A stretch of DNA of 64,000 nt from NCBI RefSeq assembly GCF_000023825.1, contig NC_013061.1:1488001-1552000 (forward strand), in the 5' to 3' direction. Shown in pieces: positions 9,834-18,620 of this stretch (position 1 is the stretch's first letter; each line of letters opens with the position of its first letter). The translations under genes and the position numbers were made by a program. The notes under the pieces were generated by a model. The model had not been told where the DNA came from. It made no database searches and saw nothing but the letters and a program-made list of their open reading frames with translations. The DNA is from Pedobacter heparinus DSM 2366. Its GTDB lineage: Bacteria > Bacteroidota > Bacteroidia > Sphingobacteriales > Sphingobacteriaceae.

Positions 9834-10868
9834 ATGTATCAGCTCATTAAACCTATATTTTTCCGGTTCGATCCTGAAAAAGTGCATTATTTTGTTGTGA
9901 AAAGATTAAAATGGTTTCATGATCATTTTCCGCTGGGGAAGACAATTTTGCGTAGCAGCTTTGATGTTAACATTAAAGGACTGGAACGGGAGGTTTTTGG
10001 CATTAAATTCAAAAATCCAGTAGGTCTGGCTGCGGGCTTCGACAAAAACGGGGAATATATTGAAGCTTTGAGTGACCTGGGCTTTGGTTTTATAGAGGTA
10101 GGTACGGTAACGCCTTTACCTCAACCGGGGAACGATAAACCAAGAATGTTTCGTCTGGAAGAAGATAGTGCGCTGATCAACAGGATGGGATTTAACAACA
10201 AAGGGGTGGATACACTTGCTGAAAGGTTAAGGTTGCTGAGAGGTAAACATAAAGATATTGTTGTTGGTGGTAACATTGGAAAAAATAAGAATACCCCCAA
10301 CGAGGATGCTGTTAGTGATTATGTCAAATGTTTTGACCGTTTGTTTGATGTAGTTGATTATTTTGTAGTGAATGTAAGTTCGCCCAATACGCCTGGTTTA
10401 AGAGCATTGCAGGAGAAGGAACCACTAATGAACCTGTTAAATACCCTGCAGCAGCGAAATCAGAAGGATGGCATTTCCAGGCCGATCTTATTGAAAATTG
10501 CACCTGATCTGACCAATGAGCAGCTGGATGATATTGTAGAGATTGTAATGCATACAGGGATTGCAGGAGTTATTGCTACCAACACTACCATAGACAGGAA
10601 CGGTTTATATACTGCTGAAAAAGTAACAAATGAAGCCGGCGGCTTAAGTGGTAAACCTTTGACAATACGTTCTACCGAGGTGATTAAATATCTGTCGGAC
10701 AAATCAAATAAAGCTTTTCCGATTATAGGTGTAGGTGGGATTCATTCCCCACAGGATGCCAAAGATAAATTGGAGGCAGGCGCATCTTTGGTACAATTGT
10801 ATACTGGTTTTATTTACGAAGGTCCTGCAATCGTTAAACGAATCTGTAAAGAGTTGCTGGTAAAGTAA
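9834..10868 (+). CDS. pyrD: Dihydroorotate dehydrogenase (quinone), class 2
   Basis: Oxidises dihydroorotate to orotate in pyrimidine synthesis, using FMN and passing electrons to membrane quinones. The 344-residue length and the N-terminal amphipathic segment ([20 protein letters not shown]) are those of membrane-associated class 2 enzymes. '[18 protein letters not shown]', '[18 protein letters not shown]' and '[11 protein letters not shown]' (catalytic Ser in the SSPNTPG loop) are diagnostic, with the FMN-phosphate loop '[13 protein letters not shown]' near the C-terminus. The ATG at 9834 was chosen because a TATCTTTG promoter box sits just before it; the frame upstream is open but overlaps that box. 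A terminator hairpin follows the gene. Confidence 0.95.
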   Translation: MYQLIKPIFFRFDPEKVHYFVVKRLKWFHDHFPLGKTILRSSFDVNIKGLEREVFGIKFKNPVGLAAGFDKNGEYIEALSDLGFGFIEVGTVTPLPQPGNDKPRMFRLEEDSALINRMGFNNKGVDTLAERLRLLRGKHKDIVVGGNIGKNKNTPNEDAVSDYVKCFDRLFDVVDYFVVNVSSPNTPGLRALQEKEPLMNLLNTLQQRNQKDGISRPILLKIAPDLTNEQLDDIVEIVMHTGIAGVIATNTTIDRNGLYTAEKVTNEAGGLSGKPLTIRSTEVIKYLSDKSNKAFPIIGVGGIHSPQDAKDKLEAGASLVQLYTGFIYEGPAIVKRICKELLVK

Positions 10869-10890
10869 TACCGGCAAATAAGTTATATGT

Positions 10891-10921
10891 AAAAGCCTTT
10901 CTGTTTTGCAGAAAGGCTTTT
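10891..10921. terminator. Bidirectional terminator between pyrD and the 58-residue gene
   Basis: A 13-bp perfect stem (AAAAGCCTTTCTG at 10891-10903, complement at 10909-10921) has a 5-nt loop and A/T runs on both sides. It lies between converging pyrD and the small minus-strand gene and can terminate both. Confidence 0.88.
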
Positions 10922-10940
10922 AATTTTGTTTGAAAAAAAC

Positions 10941-11117
10941 TTATGCTTTTGCAGTTAATTGAGCAATAACAGCGTTGTTTTTAGCCAACTGATCTTTTGT
11001 AGATTGTTTAGATCTGCTGCCTAATTCGATGTTGGTAGCTAATTTTAAGAATTTCACATCTAATTTTGCGAAAGTTTTATTTCTTCTGTCTTTTCTTTTT
11101 AATCTGGTAACTGCCAT
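10941..11117 (-). CDS. Small basic protein of unknown function (58 residues)
   Basis: An uninterrupted 58-codon frame from ATG 11117 to TAA 10941. The product starts MAVTRLKRKDRRNKTFAKLD, continues VKFLKLATNIELGSRSKQST and ends in ...LTAKA. It is strongly basic in the first half (Lys/Arg cluster), has no signal peptide or membrane helix, and could bind nucleic acid; that is an inference from charge only. It lies 28 bp downstream of tRNA-Cys on the same strand, with no separate promoter visible, and ends before a strong terminator. It therefore probably shares the tRNA transcript. The clean codon structure and tight context support a real gene. I cannot assign a family. Confidence 0.72.
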   Translation of the reverse strand: MAVTRLKRKDRRNKTFAKLDVKFLKLATNIELGSRSKQSTKDQLAKNNAVIAQLTAKA

Positions 11118-11145
11118 GTCAATCTTTTTTATTTATTAATAAATC

Positions 11146-11219
11146 TGGAGGTCGAGAGCGGATTCGAACCGCTGTAGGAGGTTTTGCAGACCTCTGCCTA
11201 GCCACTCGGCCACTCGACC
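11146..11219 (-). tRNA. tRNA-Cys (anticodon GCA)
   Basis: The minus strand folds as a cloverleaf: acceptor GGTCGAG/CTCGACC (7 perfect pairs), D arm, anticodon arm GAGGT-CTGCAAA-ACCTC with GCA at positions 34-36, T arm AGCGG-TTCGAAT-CCGCT, discriminator T and an encoded CCA (11146-11148). The length is 74 nt with CCA. It is preceded by a near-consensus promoter and followed by the small basic-protein gene. Confidence 0.96.
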
Positions 11220-11236
11220 TGTTGAAATTCAGGCTG

Positions 11237-11266
11237 CAAAAATAGTAAATATAAGTTAGGATGCAA
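11237..11266 (-). promoter_or_regulatory. Promoter of the tRNA-Cys/small protein transcript
   Basis: On the minus strand TTG (11264-11266) and TATTTTTG (11237-11244) are exactly 19 nt apart, a full match to the Bacteroidota primary-sigma consensus. It ends 17 nt upstream of the mature tRNA 5' end. Confidence 0.75.
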
Positions 11267-11267
11267 C

Positions 11268-12017
11268 TTATTTGTTTAAATTTCTGCTAATATCTGCACA
11301 TAATATAGCGGCAGATATGGCAACGTTCAAGGACTCAGCACCTCCAATGCGTGGAATGGTTACCGGGTGTGTAATTAATTTCATCACCGGGGGGGTAATT
11401 CCTTGCCCTTCGTTGCCCAAAATAACCAGTCCTTCGTTGCCCCAGTCCGTCTTATAAATACTTTTGCCATCTAAAACTGCACCAAACACAGGCAGTTTGA
11501 CGTTTGTTAAAATTCCGGGCAGGTCTTCATAAAAAATATTAACCCTGCTTAAAGAGCCCATTGTTGCCTGTACTGTTTTTGGATTGTATACTTCCACACA
11601 ATTGTTGGAGCAGATGATGTTTTTAAAGCCGAACCAATCGGCTGTACGGATAATGGTACCCATATTGCCCGGATCCTGTACTCCATCCAGTACTAAAGAG
11701 AAAAGATTTTTAGGTGTAGCAGGTTTAAAAAGAGGTGGTTCGGGAATGTTTACCAATGCTAGAATGCCCTGTGGGGTTTGCAGTGTACTAATCTTATCAA
11801 GTTCAGCGTTGTTTACTTCAAATAACTTTATATTTGCTGGCAAAGCTGGAAGTAATGATTGGTATTGTGCAAGGTAATAGATGCTGTGTACCTGGTAATT
11901 GGAGTGAATAAATTCTTCAATAGATTTTATACCTTCAATAATAAATATCCCGTTTTCTTTGCGGTACTTTTTTTGATGTAACGATTTTATAAAACTTATC
12001 TGAGATTTTGAAAGCAT
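11268..12017 (-). CDS. TrmH/SpoU-family RNA 2'-O-methyltransferase
   Basis: A 249-residue SPOUT methyltransferase that transfers a methyl group from S-adenosylmethionine to a ribose 2'-OH of rRNA or tRNA. An N-terminal substrate-binding domain (KYRKENGIFIIEGIKSIEEF) precedes the knotted catalytic domain. The three SPOUT motifs are seen: 'DPGNMGTIIRTADW' (about 118-131), 'LGNEGQGI' and 'IPRIGGAESLNVAISAAIL'. The exact target nucleotide (e.g. 23S G2251-type or tRNA) cannot be read. The start at 12017 (MLSKSQISFIKSL) is conserved in form. It lies 10 bp inside the 5' end of the divergent tamL gene if tamL uses TTG 12008. Confidence 0.92.
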   Translation of the reverse strand: MLSKSQISFIKSLHQKKYRKENGIFIIEGIKSIEEFIHSNYQVHSIYYLAQYQSLLPALPANIKLFEVNNAELDKISTLQTPQGILALVNIPEPPLFKPATPKNLFSLVLDGVQDPGNMGTIIRTADWFGFKNIICSNNCVEVYNPKTVQATMGSLSRVNIFYEDLPGILTNVKLPVFGAVLDGKSIYKTDWGNEGLVILGNEGQGITPPVMKLITHPVTIPRIGGAESLNVAISAAILCADISRNLNK

Positions 12018-14386
12018 ACCACGATTATAAAAATAATGTTCTGTTTCCTGCAATATTACTATTTATTATTGTTTTTGTGACAGCTTGTTCATCAACAAAG
12101 TACATTGCCGATTACCAGTCGATCGTTAAAAACGTAGAAATAGACAGTATTCCGAAACAGTTTGAAGAAGAAGCTTTTAATTATATCCAGAAAGATATCA
12201 GGCCTGCATCAAGGCTGGGTATCAATGTGTTGATATATAATATGTTCAATACCAAAGACGGTAAGTATAAAACAACCAATATTAAACCTTTGGGCACCCC
12301 GCCACCAATTTTAGACAGTGCACTGGTAGAGATTTCACGTAACCAAATAGAAAAATACCTGATGAGTAAAGGTTATTTTAATGCTCGTGTCAAATCTGAT
12401 ATTGAAGTGAAAAATCAACGGGCAGCAGTGTTTTTTAAGGCTAATACAGGTTCGTCATTTGCAGTAAATAAAGTTTCATATGAAATTCCCGATGAAAATA
12501 TCAAAGCGTTGTACCTGTCAAAGAAAAATTCTTTCAGCCATCTGAAAGAAGGGCTGCGTTATGACGATGATTCGCTGGCTTATGAAAGGGATCAGATCTA
12601 TCAGGTGATGAAACAGAATGGTTATTTTGATTTTGCGCGCCCTTATGTGAAGTTTTCTGTAGATTCTAACCTGAACAACAGTAAGGCTAATGTAACACTG
12701 ATCATCGACAATCCTATTGATAAACCTAAACATCTTCCCTATGCAATTGGTGAAACCAATATTATCGTCGCGCCAAATGCCGATGGTTTTCCGGATTCTA
12801 TTCCGATGAACAAAAGGTTATTTAATGGGGTAAGGTATACCGATCTTTCTAAGAAATTCAGGCGAAATCCAATTAACCGATACAATTTTCTGCATCAAGG
12901 TGATATCTACGACATCAGAAATGAAAATTTAACCTATGACCGTTTATATGAACTGAATGTTTTTAAGAATGTTAAAATAGATTACAACAAAGCCAAAGAC
13001 AGTTCAAATCATGTAGAGCCTGTGATTCAGCTGATCCCTCAAAAGATCATGAGCAACCGTATAGAGGGTGAGATCCCCTTTAATGCGGGTACTGTAGGAT
13101 TCACCCTGAGTAATACCTATACCAATAACAATTTGTTCAGGGGAGCGGAAAAGTTTGAGTTTCAGATTAAAGGCGGCTTACAGTCCAGGCTAGGGGCAGG
13201 TACTTCTATTTTTAAAGACATTTATCAGCGGGACTTTTCTGTAAGTGCCACGTTAACTGTTCCACGCTTAATGATTCCCTTTGCCAGAACTAAGCCAGGA
13301 AGGGGTGGTATGCCACATACGATATTTTCTGCCAGTTATCTTTACGGACTGCAAAAAAGTGCTTTTCAACGTAAAGTAATCCTTACATCTTTTGCTTACG
13401 AGTTTAGGGAAACAAGGTCTAAATTCCACGTTGTGACACCATTAAATTTTGAATATCGTTTTGGAAACTTGTTGCTGGATTCGACCACGACAAATGTGGG
13501 GGATTTGATTAACAATTTATATACACTTGAATTATTCAGTAGGAAAAGTGTGACGTTTGGAATTAAGTATGCTTATTCCCTTAATGCAGAAAAACTATCG
13601 ACGAATAGCAATTTCCTTTACTTTAGGGGAGATATTGATCTTGCCGGTAACCTATTGGAGGGCATTTCAAAGGTATTAAAAACAAAGGTTGATACTGCGG
13701 GCAATGCAACTATTTTTGGTGTTCCGTTTAATCAATATGTACGACCTGACATTGATTTTCGCTTGTATAGAAGGCTGGGTGGAGACAGACAGCTTGTTGT
13801 CAGGTTAAATACAGGGATCGGTTATGCCTATGGAAACTCTAAGTACATCCCTTTTGAGAAATTATTTTATGGTGGTGGATCAAGCGGGGTAAGGGCCTGG
13901 CAGGCAAGAACTTTGGGGCCGGGAAATTACAATAGGGGAGAATCGTTAAAGACCGAAGAGGAACGTAGGTTGTATTATGGTCTTGATCAGACAGGCGAAC
14001 TGCATATTGAAACAAACATTGAATACAGATATAAACTACTGAATAAGTTTTTTGGTGCTAAATTAAAGGGTGCTGTATTTTTAGATGCTGGAAACATCTG
14101 GAATGTTTCCAATGGAACATCAGAAACGAGATTTGATTTTAAAAGGTTAGGCAGCCAGATTGCGCTGGGTGCCGGTACTGGTTTCAGGTACGATGTGCAA
14201 TATTTTGTTTTTAGATTTGATGTAGGCTTAAAGCTTAAGGACCCCCAGTTTTCCGGTTCCGAGCAATGGGTTATCAGCAAGTTTTTAAGTGGCGGTAAGG
14301 CCTTTAGAAGTGCTTATGATGCAATGAACAGCCCGGATAATTACCGTTTTGTACAGTATAATTTTGGTATAGGAATGCCTTTTTAA
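12008..14386 (+). CDS. tamL: TamL-type lipoprotein, BamA/TamA-family outer-membrane protein
   Basis: A 792-residue Omp85-superfamily protein: POTRA-like repeats over roughly residues 30-350, then a C-terminal beta-barrel ending in aromatic residues ('GIGMPF'). A lipobox 'FVTACSS' (Cys27) after a hydrophobic stretch makes it a lipoprotein, the feature that distinguishes TamL of Bacteroidota from TamA. It is thought to help insert outer-membrane proteins together with TamB. The start is unusual. An in-frame stop at 11990-11992 limits the frame, and the only plausible start is TTG at 12008 (ATT at 12005 is an alternative), since no ATG precedes the signal sequence. It overlaps the divergent methyltransferase gene by 10 bp and the convergent downstream gene by 4 bp (shared TTAA). 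Confidence 0.87.
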   Translation: MKAYHDYKNNVLFPAILLFIIVFVTACSSTKYIADYQSIVKNVEIDSIPKQFEEEAFNYIQKDIRPASRLGINVLIYNMFNTKDGKYKTTNIKPLGTPPPILDSALVEISRNQIEKYLMSKGYFNARVKSDIEVKNQRAAVFFKANTGSSFAVNKVSYEIPDENIKALYLSKKNSFSHLKEGLRYDDDSLAYERDQIYQVMKQNGYFDFARPYVKFSVDSNLNNSKANVTLIIDNPIDKPKHLPYAIGETNIIVAPNADGFPDSIPMNKRLFNGVRYTDLSKKFRRNPINRYNFLHQGDIYDIRNENLTYDRLYELNVFKNVKIDYNKAKDSSNHVEPVIQLIPQKIMSNRIEGEIPFNAGTVGFTLSNTYTNNNLFRGAEKFEFQIKGGLQSRLGAGTSIFKDIYQRDFSVSATLTVPRLMIPFARTKPGRGGMPHTIFSASYLYGLQKSAFQRKVILTSFAYEFRETRSKFHVVTPLNFEYRFGNLLLDSTTTNVGDLINNLYTLELFSRKSVTFGIKYAYSLNAEKLSTNSNFLYFRGDIDLAGNLLEGISKVLKTKVDTAGNATIFGVPFNQYVRPDIDFRLYRRLGGDRQLVVRLNTGIGYAYGNSKYIPFEKLFYGGGSSGVRAWQARTLGPGNYNRGESLKTEEERRLYYGLDQTGELHIETNIEYRYKLLNKFFGAKLKGAVFLDAGNIWNVSNGTSETRFDFKRLGSQIALGAGTGFRYDVQYFVFRFDVGLKLKDPQFSGSEQWVISKFLSGGKAFRSAYDAMNSPDNYRFVQYNFGIGMPF

Positions 14387-14913
14387 AACATTCCTTTTAA
14401 TCCGTCAAAAATGGTTTCAAAAAAAGTAGAAAGATTTAAACCGTTACTGTGGTTGAAATAAATAAAGATTATAAGTATGATGACTGCAGCTATGATGAAT
14501 TTTCTGAAGGCAAAAGCCAGAAATATAATAAGTGCGGGGAAAATAATGAGCCACATACTATTGATGGTATATGGGTTAAGTGAGCCATCTTTTTTATAAA
14601 CGTATAGTAACTTACTGTGCGTGCCGCTTTCGTTCTGATGTTTGATGTAAACAAATGCAGAACGTTCTAGCTGAAGTGGTAAAATAGCCACACCATCATT
14701 AAATGTAACAGGCTGTGTAAAACCACTTACAGTAAAGGTATAGAGTCCGTTGATCTTTTCTATAGGATTGTCCAGAGAATCAGCTGCTATAATAGCAAGT
14801 TTACTGTTTTTAAGCAGGCTTTCTTTAACTATGAAATTATTGATGGCTGCTTTTTGTGCAAAGGCAAAACTGCTGAACGCCAAAAACAGAAGCAATAAAT
14901 AGGTTCGTTTCAT
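14383..14913 (-). CDS. Exported membrane protein of unknown function
   Basis: A 176-residue protein with a signal peptide (cleavage near 'FAFAQKAA'), a ~95-residue extracytoplasmic beta-rich part ('LYTFTVSGFTQPVTFNDGVA'), and two adjacent membrane helices ('SMWLIIFPALIIFLAFAF' and 'FIIAAVIILIIFIYF') near the C-terminus. I do not recognise a family. Its ATG overlaps the stop of the upstream patatin-type outer-membrane protein (14910-14913), so the two are translationally coupled. It ends tail to tail with tamL, sharing 4 bp. A role with the patatin protein is inferred only from the operon. Confidence 0.8.
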   Translation of the reverse strand: MKRTYLLLLFLAFSSFAFAQKAAINNFIVKESLLKNSKLAIIAADSLDNPIEKINGLYTFTVSGFTQPVTFNDGVAILPLQLERSAFVYIKHQNESGTHSKLLYVYKKDGSLNPYTINSMWLIIFPALIIFLAFAFRKFIIAAVIILIIFIYFNHSNGLNLSTFFETIFDGLKGMF

Positions 14914-17237
14914 TCTGTAGATCGTTTATTGTAAATTAAGTACCCCAAATGTAACAAAACACCGTTTCTTTTTATGGGGTCATCGTATAAATTATAACTC
15001 AGGCCAATGGGGCCCAGGGGAGTATGGTAAACCAGTCCGGCTGTTCCGGCATAATGCCATTTGGTAAAGGCGGTTTTATGCGTAATACCCTGAAAACCTA
15101 CTTTTTCAAATTCCCGGTAAGGTAAGAATACATAGCCTTCTATCCGAATATCCAGACTTCTTTTTAAGCTGTATACATTTTTAATGCCTCCTGCGAGATA
15201 GGTAGTTGCCCTAAAATTTTCCAGAAATACGGACCTGCTGTCCTGTAAGGGATAAAATGCCGGGGCAGCCAACAGGGTTGAATAATAGTTGGAGAATAAC
15301 GGTTGATTGGAGTACACTGCTTCTGCCAGGTAACCCATGGTATATTTGTTCAGGTGCAAAAAATAGTTTTCCTCGCTCATTTTAATTTTTATCCATTGCC
15401 GGAACTGTTTATTTACACTGACTTTAGTATTAGCCAGCAGGGGTAAACTGGTGCCGTTAATGTTGCCTGGTGTATAACTTTCTCTTCCGGCAAAATAATT
15501 AAAGCTGAGCAGGAAATTGCGTCCTTTATTTGCATATTGTTTACGGTTAAAGGTATATTGTTCGAAGGCAAGGGTAGACATAGCGCCGTTTAACACTGTT
15601 TTCTCCAGTATATCGCCAATGGAAAAAGTATTGTTAGGGCTATAGCGGTCGTTATTGTTAATGAAGGCCGTGCTAAGTGTGATTTTGGCATTTCTGTTTA
15701 GGGGCATGCCCATTTTTAACTCTATTTTTCTATCCGACTGCTCAATATAGGTTGGGCGTGGGTTTTCTATAAAAATGGAGCTTGTTTTGTAATAATCAAA
15801 GTGGTTATAAGTTACATCTGCTGCCAGGAATAGGGGAAGGCCGGAAGGGTAATCTATTCGGCCATTCATCTGTAAAGATTCATAGAATCGACCTGAATAG
15901 AGGTTTAGGCCAAAAGTATAGGCTTTTCGTGCCAGATAATTGTACTGTAAACCTAAAAATACATTGCTGATAGGTCGGCTGGAAATATTTCCGCCGAAAT
16001 CAATTTTCAGGCTTTTCCTGGGCTGGGCAATGATTTCGAGGTTGTAGTTATCTGATACCGGATTATAGGATATCCGGGGATAAATGGTTTCAAATGTCTC
16101 ATCGGCTACCAGCTTATAATACCCTTGTTTGATGTCATTAATATTAAATGTGGGTTTGTTGTCTCTTTTAAAGAGCCGTTCAACGTATTTCTTTTGCTGG
16201 TCGTTGACGCCTGATACTGTTACATTGCTGAAAACCAGATCAGGTTTTCTATTGTTGAAATCGTTGCGCCTGGTCATCAGATCATTGATGTTTACCCGTC
16301 TTTTTATCTTTTTTTTAATTTCATCCATATTGGCCATCGTTGCATCATAACCTTGTTTGATCAGGGCCTGGACAGGGTTAAAATTAGTCACATTGTAATC
16401 TTTAAGGTCGGGTTGTATATAAACGCCGTTATCGCCAATCAGGGTAGAGTCAGATTTGGAAAGGAACATAAATACCATTAGCCTGTTTACCAGTCGCTCA
16501 TCCCGGTTTTTAGGATATTCGTTATAAGTTTTGGAAGAAACATTGGCACCGATCATGACTTCGGGGTTAAATTCCTTTTTCATTACATCAGCCGGAAAGT
16601 TGTTGTATAAACCTCCGTCGAAAACATATTTCCCCTCGAGTTTTATGGGGCGGTAGATTAGTGGAACAGTCATGGTTGCCCTGACTGCCTCGGCCAGGTT
16701 CCCTTTTTTTACTGTAATGCTGGTTTGCGATAAAACATCAGAAACCATACAACGATATGGAACAAACAGGTTGTCGAAATTGTCTTTAGATATCGCCGAA
16801 GCCTGCGAAAAAAGCTCAAGCAGCGCAAAATTCAGTGGAATATCGTTCACCAGGTTAGACCTGAATGTCATCCTTAAGCTGGTATCCAGGGATAGCTTGG
16901 CCGTAACAATAGAGGGGTTTAGTGGTTTCTTTTGAAAGAAAAAAGTATAGTCGCTTTTAAAGCGGCCACTTACCCAGTCTTGAAAGTCCGGACTTAAAGC
17001 AATTTTTTCAATCTGGCCAGGGGTATAGCCGGCAGCGTACATAGCCCCCACTATGCCACCCATAGAAGTTCCGGTGATGTAATCTATCGGAATGTTATTT
17101 TCTTCCAGTGCTTTTAGGGTGCCAATATGCGCTATTCCTTTTGCGCCGCCGCCACTTAATACCAAACCTACTTTTTGAGCATATACGGGAAATGTCAAAA
17201 CAGCAAGGGTAAATACAAGTAGTTTCTTTAAAAACAT
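14910..17237 (-). CDS. Patatin-like phospholipase with outer-membrane beta-barrel (PlpD-like)
   Basis: A 775-residue protein with a signal peptide (cleavage near 'VYAQKVG') and an N-terminal patatin domain. The oxyanion loop 'SGGGAKG' (28-34), nucleophile elbow 'GTSMG' (Ser58) and 'DGG' (Asp207) complete the Ser-Asp dyad. A POTRA-like linker around residues 320-400 leads into a C-terminal beta-barrel resembling the Omp85/FadL-like half of PlpD-type proteins. Such proteins act as lipid acyl hydrolases tethered to or secreted through the outer membrane. The start is ATG 17237; an in-frame GTG one codon upstream is less likely. It forms an operon with the small membrane protein downstream. Confidence 0.9.
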   Translation of the reverse strand: MFLKKLLVFTLAVLTFPVYAQKVGLVLSGGGAKGIAHIGTLKALEENNIPIDYITGTSMGGIVGAMYAAGYTPGQIEKIALSPDFQDWVSGRFKSDYTFFFQKKPLNPSIVTAKLSLDTSLRMTFRSNLVNDIPLNFALLELFSQASAISKDNFDNLFVPYRCMVSDVLSQTSITVKKGNLAEAVRATMTVPLIYRPIKLEGKYVFDGGLYNNFPADVMKKEFNPEVMIGANVSSKTYNEYPKNRDERLVNRLMVFMFLSKSDSTLIGDNGVYIQPDLKDYNVTNFNPVQALIKQGYDATMANMDEIKKKIKRRVNINDLMTRRNDFNNRKPDLVFSNVTVSGVNDQQKKYVERLFKRDNKPTFNINDIKQGYYKLVADETFETIYPRISYNPVSDNYNLEIIAQPRKSLKIDFGGNISSRPISNVFLGLQYNYLARKAYTFGLNLYSGRFYESLQMNGRIDYPSGLPLFLAADVTYNHFDYYKTSSIFIENPRPTYIEQSDRKIELKMGMPLNRNAKITLSTAFINNNDRYSPNNTFSIGDILEKTVLNGAMSTLAFEQYTFNRKQYANKGRNFLLSFNYFAGRESYTPGNINGTSLPLLANTKVSVNKQFRQWIKIKMSEENYFLHLNKYTMGYLAEAVYSNQPLFSNYYSTLLAAPAFYPLQDSRSVFLENFRATTYLAGGIKNVYSLKRSLDIRIEGYVFLPYREFEKVGFQGITHKTAFTKWHYAGTAGLVYHTPLGPIGLSYNLYDDPIKRNGVLLHLGYLIYNKRSTE

Positions 17238-17258
17238 CACACCCTAAAAATAGGGAAA

Positions 17259-17732
17259 TTAGTTCAGAATGAAGATATTATAAGTAAGTACAGTTGCAAA
17301 AGCAACCCATAAAATATAAGGGATAAAAAGCAGGCCCGCCAGTTTATCAATTTTATAAAATACAAGGGCATTGATGATTATTACAATAAGCAATGCTATA
17401 ATTTCGAACAATGCTACGCCAAGCTGATGGGCATAAAAGAAGATGAACGACCACATCAGGTTTAAAACCAGTTGTATGAGGTAAATGGCAATGGTACGTG
17501 GGAAGCGGGTTATGGTATGTCTTTTTTGCCATACCAGGTAGGCCGAAATACCTATCAATACATACAGGCTGCTCCACACCGGAGCAAAAATCTCATTTGG
17601 AGGGTTAAACGAAGGCTTTGTAAGGGTTACATACCAGGTTTTTACAGAACTTGCCGTAAAAAATGCTCCTATTGCCCCAATAATAAGTGGCACGGCTAGG
17701 TTAACAATAAAAGCAATTGGATTAAATTTCAT
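17259..17732 (-). CDS. tspO: TspO/MBR family protein
   Basis: A 157-residue integral membrane protein with five predicted helices. Family motifs are visible: 'WYVTLTKPSFNPPN' in the first loop, 'FAPVWSSLYVLIGISAYLVW' in helix 2, and 'NLMWSFIFF' in helix 3. TspO proteins bind porphyrins and related tetrapyrroles and have been linked to oxidative-stress and light/oxygen responses. The gene is on the same strand as the patatin gene but separated by 21 bp, so co-transcription is possible. The length is standard for the family. Confidence 0.95.
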   Translation of the reverse strand: MKFNPIAFIVNLAVPLIIGAIGAFFTASSVKTWYVTLTKPSFNPPNEIFAPVWSSLYVLIGISAYLVWQKRHTITRFPRTIAIYLIQLVLNLMWSFIFFYAHQLGVALFEIIALLIVIIINALVFYKIDKLAGLLFIPYILWVAFATVLTYNIFILN

Positions 17733-17775
17733 AAGTTAGTTTCGTAAATAACAACAGCGGATATTAAACTGTTTG

Positions 17776-18540
17776 CTATTTTGTTTTTTGACTGGCCGTA
17801 ATGGACATGCTGAAGTTATAATAAAGTACATCTCCCTTTTTCATCCGATGCTCACCACTGTAGTTATCAGCCAGAATGGCTTTGCCTTTTTGTTCGATAT
17901 GGATGCCTCCTTTATCTCCATTTGACCAGGAGATGGGGGCAGTTTTATGTTGATTGTCTTCCAGAGTATACAACAGGCCACCAGTTATATTGCCAACCCA
18001 TACTTTAGCCTGATCTTTGCCGGCAGCATCCCATTTCCAGTCAATTACCGGATCACGTTCATCACCCTTTTGGTTAAGTCCTCTTATATATTTTGCTGCT
18101 TCGGGTGTAAAGGGAATGTGTAGCCTGATGTTTTCCAGGTCTATATTATTTAATGCAGTGATTTTGACTACATAAATCATTTTTCCATGTAAGTTAAGGC
18201 TGCCACTTACTTCCATGTCAAGGCTGTCGGATGTGTTTTTTACGATCCAGCTTGCTTTGTCTGGCCTGCCTTTAGAGATCTCGAGCGGTGTGCTTTTAAA
18301 TTTAATGTCTTTGTGGTTAGTTAAGCGGGGTATATGAAAATGAATAGGCTCTGTGACGAGTTTAAATGAAGTCTGGATCATTGCAGGAAAGCCATCTGTA
18401 TTCAAATCCAGTTGCTTACCAGGAAGGTAAATACTAGTGCCTTTAACTGTAAGAGGGGGGTAAGCAGCTTGCAAATCCTGTGCGCCAGAGTTTTTAAACA
18501 GAAAAAGAATGATAGATAGGGTAATTATTTGTTTCATCAT
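17776..18540 (-). CDS. Exported protein resembling the N-terminal domain of DUF6067/GH123-like proteins
   Basis: A 254-residue protein with a signal peptide (cleavage after 'NSGAQ'). The segments 'HGKMIYVVKITALNNIDLE', 'HIPFTPEAAKYIRGLNQKG', 'DWKWD' and 'AKVWVGNITGGLLYTLED' resemble the beta-sandwich that normally precedes the catalytic barrel in DUF6067 glycoside-hydrolase-like proteins. Here the barrel is absent and the protein ends soon after the sandwich. It could be a carbohydrate-binding leftover of a larger enzyme or an independent binding protein. It lies 43 bp upstream of tspO on the same strand. The family resemblance is from memory of the pattern, so the call is moderate. Confidence 0.6.
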   Translation of the reverse strand: MMKQIITLSIILFLFKNSGAQDLQAAYPPLTVKGTSIYLPGKQLDLNTDGFPAMIQTSFKLVTEPIHFHIPRLTNHKDIKFKSTPLEISKGRPDKASWIVKNTSDSLDMEVSGSLNLHGKMIYVVKITALNNIDLENIRLHIPFTPEAAKYIRGLNQKGDERDPVIDWKWDAAGKDQAKVWVGNITGGLLYTLEDNQHKTAPISWSNGDKGGIHIEQKGKAILADNYSGEHRMKKGDVLYYNFSMSITASQKTK

Positions 18541-18620
18541 AGTTATGTCGGGTTTATCCGAAAATATTGAAATGGTAAAGATTTCTAAAAGTAAAACATT
18601 TTAAGCTTAGTTTATACATC

